A stretch of 23,480 bases of DNA from positions 1-23,480 of IMG/VR virus record IMGVR_UViG_3300006059_000013. One strand, 5' to 3'. The position numbers were made by a program, and so were the translations under genes. This document shows positions 17,258-22,881 of the stretch, piece after piece. The DNA is from a virus. Under the pieces are notes generated by a model, which was given only the letters and a program-made list of their open reading frames with translations, ran no database searches and had not been told where the DNA came from. Every line of letters starts with the position of its first letter. The stretch's first letter is position 1.

Positions 17258-17587
17258 TTAATCCAAGCCTCGATAGTAATCTCCTGAAACAACCTGACCA
17301 CCATTGGTTGCGCCTGAAACTGAACACCAAACCTGGCTCGTGTTAGTTATGCCTGCAATGGGGCAGGATTGACCATTGGCTACTATCAAAGCATCAATTG
17401 TCGGGGAAGAATTACTGGCATTGGCAATGCCCTGATCACCATCCCAAATCAACTGAATACTTACTCCGGTCGTGTTATTGACCATCATGCCATCGGCGCG
17501 GCCTACTGATCGAAATCTGCAAAACGCATTACCACCAGTTGAAAGAGTGAGAGAAATTGGTGAAGATGATCCATTTGCTAAGGCCAT
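17258..17587 (-). CDS. Small beta-rich surface protein upstream of the tailspike (109 aa)
   Basis: The 109-aa product is Ser/Thr/Gly/Asn-rich with beta-strand patterns (SPISLTLSTGGNAFCRFRS, TGVSIQLIWDGDQGIANAS, TIDALIVANGQSCPIAG). It lacks a transmembrane segment and enzyme motif. Its stop lies two bases before the tailspike ATG, so it may be translationally linked to it. This could be a small virion protein, tailspike chaperone or attachment protein. The ATG follows GTTAAAAT, with no Shine-Dalgarno. Confidence 0.66.
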   Translation of the reverse strand: MALANGSSSPISLTLSTGGNAFCRFRSVGRADGMMVNNTTGVSIQLIWDGDQGIANASNSSPTIDALIVANGQSCPIAGITNTSQVWCSVSGATNGGQVVSGDYYRGLD

Positions 17588-17590
17588 ATT

Positions 17591-17776
17591 TTAACTTTCA
17601 AGTTGGCGGCGCGGTTCTAATGCTTCCCCTCGCAAGAGGATTTGCATGACTGGAAACTTTTCTCTTGTCACCTCCAATCCTGATTTCTTGTCGTGAACCG
17701 CGCCAAATTTAGAAAATAGGAGCATTAAAGCGTTCTTTGTTGCGAAAGAATTACGCCTGCCTAACCAGACTGTCAA
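17591..17776 (-). CDS. Possible small protein (61 aa, TTG start)
   Basis: An open frame of 61 codons begins at TTG 17776, just after the palindromic element at 17779-17802, and ends three bases before the next gene. The product is basic and helical (GRRNSFATKNALMLLFSKFG, then KKSGLEVTREKFPVMQILL and a charged end). The lack of an ATG near the start and of a Shine-Dalgarno makes coding uncertain. It fills an otherwise empty gap of about 185 bp in a tightly packed region, which favours a real gene. The function is unknown. Confidence 0.45.
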   Translation of the reverse strand: MTVWLGRRNSFATKNALMLLFSKFGAVHDKKSGLEVTREKFPVMQILLRGEALEPRRQLES

Positions 17777-17778
17777 GA

Positions 17779-17802
17779 ATTTACTTTATCGTTAAAGTAA
17801 AT
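17779..17802 (-). repeat. Palindromic element, copy A
   Basis: Arms of 10 bp, ATTTACTTTA (17779-17788) and TAAAGTAAAT (17793-17802), flank the loop TCGT, forming a perfect inverted repeat. The internal 19 bp at 17780-17798 matches copy B exactly. It lies between the stop of the 69-aa gene and the TTG of the 61-aa frame, at the border between packaging genes and the decoration cassette. No T run follows, so a simple terminator is unlikely. Confidence 0.75.
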
Positions 17803-18011
17803 CAGGGAAAAGCGGGTCTTTTGATGCTGTAAGTAGGATTTTCGCAGCAGCGAACATCATTGGTATCAAAATGCTTGAATTGACCTGTATCACTCAAGAT
17901 AACCAAAAAATAACTATTATGATCCATACCGGGATCAGCCCAAATTATAGCCCGACCTTCGCCTAATGGCGTAATCACCCAAATCCAAGGCTCAAGTTGT
18001 AATGCCTTCAT
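17802..18011 (-). CDS. Small protein coupled to the large terminase (69 aa)
   Basis: The ATG overlaps the large-terminase stop as ATGA. The product has a beta-rich pattern with LEPWIWVITPLGEGRAII, then GMDHNSYFLVILSDTGQFKH and a short Cys pair (RCCENPTYS). ITPLGEGRAIIW followed by a D(T)GQF.HF motif is typical of short uncharacterised phage proteins, sometimes related to beta-barrel or SH3-like folds. The function is unknown. Coupling suggests a role near packaging or early capsid assembly. Confidence 0.72.
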   Translation of the reverse strand: MKALQLEPWIWVITPLGEGRAIIWADPGMDHNSYFLVILSDTGQFKHFDTNDVRCCENPTYSIKRPAFP

Positions 18012-19435
18012 ATTCCGGCATAGAACCCTTCCATGCCCTTACGATCAGCTCCATACTCCTGCTGATAGGTAAAACTGTCCTGTTCATTGGTATATTCCAT
18101 TGTCTTGTTACCAATCTGGTTAAAGAACCCGGAACAAGCGATTACCCCGCAAACTGCGTCAGCCCTGTCCGGGCTGTCCAATCCTCTTTCTTTCATCTCG
18201 TCTTTCTGCTCTAAACCATCTTTACCGGATGGGGAAGGCTTTTGACGCCTGGCTTGCATCTGGGAATGAGTCTTTTTATCCTTGGGCAAAATCACTTTGC
18301 AATTACGGATTGCCTCAGAAGCCTTGAACCAAATCTCAGCCCCACGATTGGCAAAGCGTTTACTATTCCGGGCTGGGCTATTATTCAATACTGGCATGAC
18401 TGGAAAACCCATCAAGCGCATCTGATTGTTCATGGCCATATTGCCCATACCCGAACCATCCGCAAATGTGTTATCACAACTAACCCCTTTTTCTCTCAAA
18501 TATTTGATGGCTTTACCTACGCTCATATTAGTATCAGACGATCTCCAGCAGAACGGCTCATAACACCTGTTACCCTCCATTACCGCTACCACACATTCAT
18601 CGCCGCCGGCTGCCCAATCAATAAACGCATACTTATCCCGGCCAAAATGGATCGGGGGATTAGTCAAACACTCATTTAAAATTGACCATGAAATAACCAC
18701 TTTATCGCCGTCCACCTCGTAAAACTCACTGAAAATAGCTGACTTAACCAGCGGATGTTCCCGGCCATATTCGGCAATCATTTGCGCCGTCTCTTCCGGC
18801 TTCAAATGCGGGCAATCCTTGGCCTGCACCCGATGCGTTCCAAAAAGATGGCTCTTTTCACCAAAGCACCGAGCAAAGTAACCCAAATTTTCACCAGTGC
18901 TTGACATGATCAAAGTACGCTTTTTGCTCTTGGCATTACACCGTTGCCATGCATCGAAGATAGCATCCGGGATGGCCTTCGCCTCATCAAATATACCCAT
19001 CAAATAACCACTGTCCCCACCATGCCAACCCTCAAACTTGTAAGGGTCTTCCGTGGTAAATCCCAAAGCCCTGGAAGCCGCCTTACCCTTTGGTCGATAA
19101 GTCAAATCCGTTTCGTTAATCTCCCAATCAGCCCCCAGCCTGCCATGAAACCTCTTGATTTGGCCCCAAAGCTGCTCCTTTACCTGCCGGAACACGCCCG
19201 CCGTCGTAACAACCTCACTACCCGGATAAGCCAGACAATGCCAAAGCAACGCCGGAGCCGCTATGGTTGAAGTCTTGCCCGATCCATTCGCAGCAGCCAA
19301 AGCCACCGGAATATCGCTCAACCCCAAATCCCACAGAACCAACTCCTGCCACCTGTATAAATTCAACCGAAGCTGCAATTGAGCAAACCCCACCGGAGTA
19401 CAGCGCGGGTCAATGCCTTCAAAGGGATTAGACAC
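18008..19435 (-). CDS. terL: Terminase large subunit
   Basis: This 475-aa ATPase/nuclease packages DNA through the portal. The ATPase half has AAANGSGKTS (residues 48-57; K54), a Walker A variant, YLMGIFDEA (144-152; D150, E151), the Walker B, and MSSTGE (177-182), the coupling motif. The nuclease half shows the acidic RNase H-like pattern: D273 in AFIDWAAGGD, D326 in FADGSGMG and an Asp in DRADAV (423 or 426). All key residues are present, so it looks functional. The gene starts with GTG and overlaps the 182-aa gene by 8 nt, implying coupling. It is followed by an ATGA overlap with the 69-aa gene. Confidence 0.94.
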   Translation of the reverse strand: MSNPFEGIDPRCTPVGFAQLQLRLNLYRWQELVLWDLGLSDIPVALAAANGSGKTSTIAAPALLWHCLAYPGSEVVTTAGVFRQVKEQLWGQIKRFHGRLGADWEINETDLTYRPKGKAASRALGFTTEDPYKFEGWHGGDSGYLMGIFDEAKAIPDAIFDAWQRCNAKSKKRTLIMSSTGENLGYFARCFGEKSHLFGTHRVQAKDCPHLKPEETAQMIAEYGREHPLVKSAIFSEFYEVDGDKVVISWSILNECLTNPPIHFGRDKYAFIDWAAGGDECVVAVMEGNRCYEPFCWRSSDTNMSVGKAIKYLREKGVSCDNTFADGSGMGNMAMNNQMRLMGFPVMPVLNNSPARNSKRFANRGAEIWFKASEAIRNCKVILPKDKKTHSQMQARRQKPSPSGKDGLEQKDEMKERGLDSPDRADAVCGVIACSGFFNQIGNKTMEYTNEQDSFTYQQEYGADRKGMEGFYAGI

Positions 19436-19976
19436 CTACTTGCTCTTTTTTCTTATCATCGCTCATGCTTGGATCTAATCGAACAATCGGCAATTCCTTT
19501 TCCCATTCAGCAGGCAATACCCCTCTTTTAACATCAGCCAGCCAATTCTCCCCGTACGTCTCTTTGTACCGCTTGTTATCCCCGTTCTGCATAATCCGGT
19601 TCATCGTCGTGCCAATGTCATCCAAGGCGACGCCCTGCACCGTTCCATCCGCATTACCACTAATCACCGCAAACTTCCGGCTGTTCAATGAAATCAATCG
19701 CCCCGTCCCAATCCTCTTCGCCACCTCAACCACATTCATATTCATCAACTTGGCCGTGTCACTCGGCGTAGCCGATCCATAAGAAGCCCCAGGCATCGCC
19801 TGTTGTGCTTTAACCGTCTCTTCCTTGGCAATCGAATCAAGATGCTTTTCCTGCTCATCTTCGATCACCTTCTCAAACCTTGGCCTGCCCGGTTTGCGTT
19901 TCTCCGCCATCGGATCTGAAACATAAGTCGCTTTCGTCACATCTTCCACCTGATTACTCGTTGTCGTTACTCCCAT
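19428..19976 (-). CDS. AT-hook-containing protein between small and large terminase genes (182 aa)
   Basis: Residues about 26-33 read KRKPGRPR, the classic AT-hook DNA minor-groove-binding motif. The rest includes a charged helical stretch (FEKVIEDEQEKHLDSIAKEE) and a beta-rich middle (ISLNSRKFAVISGNADGTVQ). The Lys/Asp-rich end is SMSDDKKKEQVGV. The AT-hook, together with position directly upstream of and overlapping the large terminase gene, suggests a DNA-binding packaging accessory. It could itself be the functional small terminase subunit, but it lacks the usual small-terminase helix-turn-helix pattern, which the 219-aa gene has. The ATG follows AAGGAAAGTTAGAAT, a moderate Shine-Dalgarno. 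Confidence 0.72.
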   Translation of the reverse strand: MGVTTTSNQVEDVTKATYVSDPMAEKRKPGRPRFEKVIEDEQEKHLDSIAKEETVKAQQAMPGASYGSATPSDTAKLMNMNVVEVAKRIGTGRLISLNSRKFAVISGNADGTVQGVALDDIGTTMNRIMQNGDNKRYKETYGENWLADVKRGVLPAEWEKELPIVRLDPSMSDDKKKEQVGV

Positions 19977-19979
19977 ATT

Positions 19980-20150
19980 CTAACTTTCCTTTTGTTTGTT
20001 TTGTACTTCCTTAATCCTTGGCATGATCTGATCTTCCAAAAATCCTATGTAACCCATCAATGCCTCAATGTGGCCTACAGTCTCATCCGGCAATACATTA
20101 TCCTGCAAATAAATCTTAGCCTCTTCCACTGGATTTATTTCTTCAGTCAT
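19980..20150 (-). CDS. Tiny acidic phage protein (56 aa)
   Basis: I start the gene at the ATG at 20150, which overlaps the stop of the 96-aa gene as ATGA. A longer frame from 20282 would run through the middle of that gene. The product (MTEEINPVEEAKIYLQDNVL start) is acidic and helical, with a C-terminal IKEVQNKQKES. No motif is recognised. The function is unknown, and a coiled-coil or accessory role in the packaging operon is possible. Confidence 0.6.
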   Translation of the reverse strand: MTEEINPVEEAKIYLQDNVLPDETVGHIEALMGYIGFLEDQIMPRIKEVQNKQKES

Positions 20151-20437
20151 TGCTTCGCCAACGGTGTAAAAGTTTTTTGCATTGTACCACGCCAAGTACC
20201 AGAACTTTCCGCAGGCGGAGTATTGCGCTGATTGGCTTCTCCCAACGCCTTCGTCGCTTTCCTCGCCTGCTCCACCTGCCATTCCATATACTCATCCTCC
20301 GTCGCTGGCCTTTGTTCCTTAACCGTCACCGTAAACCCCGCATCATTCCTCGTCTTAACAAACCGATCCAATTCCACCAGGCTTTCAAAGAATCGTGTTG
20401 TTGCCCTGTTATCAATGCTGTAATTAAGCTTTATCAT
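20147..20437 (-). CDS. Small phage protein of unknown function (96 aa)
   Basis: The start overlaps the stop of the 64-aa gene as ATGA, and its own stop overlaps the start of the 56-aa gene the same way, so the three are probably coupled. The product has a short beta-rich start (MIKLNYSIDNRATTRFFESL) then a charged helix (DEYMEWQVEQARKATKALGE) and a disordered Pro/Ser/Thr-rich tail. There is no motif assignable to a function. Confidence 0.66.
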   Translation of the reverse strand: MIKLNYSIDNRATTRFFESLVELDRFVKTRNDAGFTVTVKEQRPATEDEYMEWQVEQARKATKALGEANQRNTPPAESSGTWRGTMQKTFTPLAKQ

Positions 20438-20628
20438 GGTGAATCAATCTTGGGGGATTTGCTGCAAACTTTTGGCTTTGGTACTATGCAATGATAAATG
20501 TTCGGATGGTAAACGTAAACCCGATTAGCAGCCTCAGGATCTGGCACTTCCTTCCATTCGCCCTTCTCAACCCATGAAATAATCGTCCTGTCACTATCAG
20601 GATAGGCCATATCAAAGGGTTTGTTCAT
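20434..20628 (-). CDS. Tiny phage protein (64 aa)
   Basis: The 64-aa product reads MNKPFDMAYPDSDRTIISWV at its start, then a Glu-rich turn (GEWKEVPDPEAANRVYVY) and a basic Lys/Ser/Pro-rich tail. It follows the hairpin-rich noncoding stretch 20629-20837 and is coupled by an ATGA overlap to the 96-aa gene. No family is recognised. Confidence 0.62.
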   Translation of the reverse strand: MNKPFDMAYPDSDRTIISWVEKGEWKEVPDPEAANRVYVYHPNIYHCIVPKPKVCSKSPKIDSP

Positions 20629-20691
20629 AATGGTGAATAAAGCTTATAAGTTGTAGCGATAGGTTATGGCCCCTCTAAAGGTAAATCTGGC

Positions 20692-20753
20692 GTAGGGGGG
20701 ATACCACCCCTACCCCTCGAGGGATGGTCACCACCCCATTGCTGTGGGGATGG
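20692..20753. other. Cluster of GC-rich inverted repeats upstream of the packaging genes
   Basis: Three GC-rich inverted repeats are packed into 62 bp. GTAGGGG/CCCCTAC (20692-20698 with 20707-20713) has an 8-nt loop. CCCTCGAGGG (20714-20723) is a perfect palindrome. CCACCCCA/TGGGGATGG (20731-20738 with 20745-20753) has a one-base bulge. They contrast with the AT-rich surroundings in the 209-bp gap between the small terminase and the 64-aa gene. No gene was found here. Candidates are a packaging (pac/cos-like) site, a terminator, or a structured RNA. Confidence 0.5.
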
Positions 20754-20790
20754 AGCACCCTCCTTCCTAGCTTGACTAAGCTGGTTAGCC

Positions 20791-20804
20791 TTGACGTTTG
20801 TCAA
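20791..20804. other. Short inverted repeat in the same gap
   Basis: TTGACGTTTGTCAA has 5-bp arms around a 4-nt loop, 40 bp from the GC-rich hairpins. On the minus strand it contains TTGACA, a -35-like sequence, but I cannot find a good -10 at suitable spacing. Confidence 0.4.
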
Positions 20805-20837
20805 GTAGTAATCTATTGCGCCCAACATAAGTTATCT

Positions 20838-21497
20838 TTAATCAGCCCTTGTTTCTGGCTTAACATCCTCAATCCTAGTTACTTGAGTATCTATTACCTG
20901 CTTATTCCTTTGCTCAAATGCTTGCCAGCTTTGGGTGAGCTGTTGTGACTGTTCTGGCGTAATGTGAATGTGGTTGAGCTGGCCGGATACTTCCAGGCTT
21001 GTGTGATTGCCCCAATCTTTACGATGCCGACGCTCAAGCGCAAACATGATTCCACGCTCTGATAACTGATCGTGATTGAGCAATGCTCGGATCAAATCTT
21101 TCTGTCCAATTTCTCGCGCACGCGCGAGAGCGTCACCCAATCCTTCAATTGAGTCAATCCACTCATACAAAGTTTTCTTACTTACACCTTCACAACTTGC
21201 CGAAGCTTCCAAGCTCATGCTGTATCTAGCCATATTCTTGGCTATGGCAAAAAGGATTTGCTGAGTTAGCTTGGGCGGTTTCTTGGTCTTTGGCTTATAA
21301 GTTGAAACTGCTTTAGAAACCATTGATGCTGTTTGACTATCAAGTTCATCAGACCACTTATCAATAGTTTCAAGCGTATCCTCGTTTAAAGTAGTAGGAT
21401 AAGCTGCGCCCATTTTCTTTAATTTTGCGTTAATCTCGACACCTTGATCATCGTAGAATCTTTTTTTACGATTAGGCTTGTTAAGATGAGAGGGCAT
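20838..21497 (-). CDS. terS: Terminase small subunit-like protein
   Basis: This 219-aa protein probably recognises the phage DNA for packaging. Residues about 80-116 form a helix-turn-helix pattern (ILFAIAKNMARYSMSLEASA then GVSKKTLYEWI). It is followed by a helical oligomerisation region (DALARAREIGQKDLIRALLN) and by ERRHRKDWGNHTSLEVSGQL, resembling the end-of-core signature of many small terminases (K.R..D.W......V..SG). The C-terminus is Gln-rich. It lies on the same strand, about 1.4 kb upstream of the large terminase, with four small genes and a hairpin-rich gap between them, an unusually wide separation for a terminase pair. Confidence 0.72.
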   Translation of the reverse strand: MPSHLNKPNRKKRFYDDQGVEINAKLKKMGAAYPTTLNEDTLETIDKWSDELDSQTASMVSKAVSTYKPKTKKPPKLTQQILFAIAKNMARYSMSLEASASCEGVSKKTLYEWIDSIEGLGDALARAREIGQKDLIRALLNHDQLSERGIMFALERRHRKDWGNHTSLEVSGQLNHIHITPEQSQQLTQSWQAFEQRNKQVIDTQVTRIEDVKPETRAD

Positions 21498-21668
21498 CAG
21501 TCACAAGATTAATACCTGTTAATCAGGTGTTGCATGAGGTGACAATTACTTACTTTGCGAATGTTGTCAAGAGATTATTTACAATTCAAGGCCGGAGTAA
21601 TGGATGGAGATGATGATGAGACTGAGTAAGATTGGCAATAACATAGATCAATAGGGTGCAAGCTTGTG
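21498..21668 (-). promoter_or_regulatory. Leader region before the small terminase
   Basis: The 171-bp gap contains a perfect TTGACA on the minus strand (21570-21565) with no convincing -10 at normal spacing, and a 15-bp inverted repeat ACCTGTTAATCAGGT (21514-21528) near the ATG at 21497. The inverted repeat could be an operator or a hairpin in the 5' leader. A 22-codon frame at 21579-21644 could encode a 21-aa hydrophobic peptide, but evidence is too weak to call it a gene. Confidence 0.3.
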
Positions 21669-22106
21669 CTATTTACGTTGGTTCTCAATTTCTTCACAAA
21701 TCTTTAAATCTTCTTCTGAAGGCTCATAAAGTTGCTCAAATCCAAGTTCTTTAGCTCGAATTGACAACTGTTGTTTAATATCATTTAAAACTTCGTTGAA
21801 TGACTTACTTATTTGTTGATTTGTAAAGCGAATGACTTTGACTCCTGTTGAAAGCAGTTTACTGGAGCGATAAGAGTCGTAAGACTGCTGTGGCACCTGG
21901 GAATGATGTTTACCATCAAGTTCAATGGCTAATTGCATTTTTGGGCAATAGAAATCAAGAATGAAACCATTTCTGGGATGTTGAGTCCTGAATTTAAATC
22001 CTTGGAGATTTCTACATCTCAAAATCCTCCACAGTTTAAGCTCTGATGGAGTCATTTTCTTCCTTAAAGATTGAGCACGTTTGAGTAAAATTTGACGAGT
22101 TACCAT
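21669..22106 (-). CDS. DUF559 / Vsr-like endonuclease
   Basis: This 145-aa protein (from ATG 22106) matches the DUF559 domain, a PD-(D/E)XK fold related to very-short-patch repair nucleases and found in some homing endonucleases. Visible residues are E22 in the helix MTPSELKLW, then FRTQHPRNGFILDFYCP with D51 and LAIELDGKHH with E62, D64 and H67. A C-terminal helix-rich region has VIRFTNQQI and NEVLNDIKQQL. A TTG at 22145 would add 13 residues and is preceded by AGGA at good spacing, so the start is uncertain. It lies directly upstream of the small terminase. It may be a homing enzyme or take part in DNA processing. Confidence 0.85.
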   Translation of the reverse strand: MVTRQILLKRAQSLRKKMTPSELKLWRILRCRNLQGFKFRTQHPRNGFILDFYCPKMQLAIELDGKHHSQVPQQSYDSYRSSKLLSTGVKVIRFTNQQISKSFNEVLNDIKQQLSIRAKELGFEQLYEPSEEDLKICEEIENQRK

Positions 22107-22184
22107 GCGTGGCGCATATCTACAAGGGGGGAGCGAAAAAGTCAAGCGTGAAGTCCTAAGTGGTTAAGCTATAAAGATTGTCTT

Positions 22185-22397
22185 TTAATCGGGACATCCC
22201 TTAAAAATCCACTCACGAGCCTCTGTTTTTTCTTTCCATCCAACAGGAGGATCAATCTTTCTTTCCATTTGTTTGTTTGCATCGAATGATCCGGCGCAAG
22301 TGCGTCCAACGGTTGTCTTCTCGCATTCGTCCATGAGTTCTTTAAGCATTCTTGCGGCTTTCTTGAAATCCTCGCTTATCAATGTTTTATAGTCCAT
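22185..22397 (-). CDS. Small phage protein of unknown function (70 aa)
   Basis: The 70-aa product is charged and helical (FKKAARMLKELMDECEKTTV) with a short Trp-containing end (GWKEKTEAREWIFKG) and three Cys. It follows the 143-aa gene by 12 bp and precedes the nuclease gene. The leader CTAAAAT before the ATG lacks a Shine-Dalgarno. There is no family assignment. Confidence 0.62.
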   Translation of the reverse strand: MDYKTLISEDFKKAARMLKELMDECEKTTVGRTCAGSFDANKQMERKIDPPVGWKEKTEAREWIFKGCPD

Positions 22398-22409
22398 ATT
22401 TTAGATCGT

Positions 22410-22841
22410 TCATTTATTCCAGAATGGGTTATTACATTTAACGCCTTCTTGAAATCCTTGAGGGCCACAATTACAATAGTCAGGAGTGCAATAATGATGA
22501 TCGTCTGAGCTATGCGACATTAGCTCGTAGAGCTGTTCGGCTGTTTTATTGTCGAGGTATTGCTTAAGTGCTTTGCCGCGGTCTGTGAGCCATCCGAAGC
22601 GAGGAGACGTGCCATATTCGAGCATATCCAGATCATGAGCGCATAGCCTGTTAATGAGTAGCCAAGCGACTGTAGGAGTTAGAGCTGTTTCGAGCTGTTT
22701 ATAATCGTAAGATCCGTCCATTGGACAAGCGGCCAAGAATGTTTTAAGGGCTGGAAAGATGTGCCCCTCGCCTGAGCCATAATTATAGCCAAAAGCATAA
22801 GCCTCCCAATCAATCCAGTTTTGATCAAGTGATTTAGTCAT
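22410..22841 (-). CDS. Cys-rich-tailed phage protein of unknown function (143 aa)
   Basis: The start region (NWIDWEAYAFGYNYGSGEGH) and middle (ALTPTVAWLLINRLCAHDLD) are helical. The C-terminal CTPDYCNCGPQGFQEGVKCN has four Cys within a short space and could bind a metal ion or form a structural knot. I recognise the YAFGYNYG and CxPDYCNCG patterns as recurring in unnamed phage proteins but cannot give a function. The ATG follows an A/T-rich leader with no Shine-Dalgarno. Confidence 0.65.
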   Translation of the reverse strand: MTKSLDQNWIDWEAYAFGYNYGSGEGHIFPALKTFLAACPMDGSYDYKQLETALTPTVAWLLINRLCAHDLDMLEYGTSPRFGWLTDRGKALKQYLDNKTAEQLYELMSHSSDDHHYCTPDYCNCGPQGFQEGVKCNNPFWNK

Positions 22842-22881
22842 ATAATTATATTAATAGCGCACCTGCTTGCTCGCTTAGCTG

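Noticed and set aside
17258-17330. N-terminal extension of the tailspike to 17330
   Set aside because: It would overlap the preceding gene by 73 nt and is basic and unlike the tail-attachment part. The ATG at 17255 fits the gene spacing.
18242-18679. 145-codon plus-strand frame
   Set aside because: It is the complement of the large terminase nuclease region with no recognisable features.
20148-20282. N-terminal extension of the 56-aa gene to 20282
   Set aside because: It overlaps most of the 96-aa gene. The ATGA overlap at 20150 is a far better start.
20428-20640. Shared ATTCACCAT sequence before the 64-aa and 96-aa genes as a regulatory repeat
   Set aside because: Only nine bases are shared, and one copy overlaps the ATG while the other does not, so chance is sufficient.
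20724-20948. 74-codon hydrophobic plus-strand frame, possible membrane protein or holin
   Set aside because: It runs through the GC hairpins into the small terminase gene on the opposite strand, and has no start signal.
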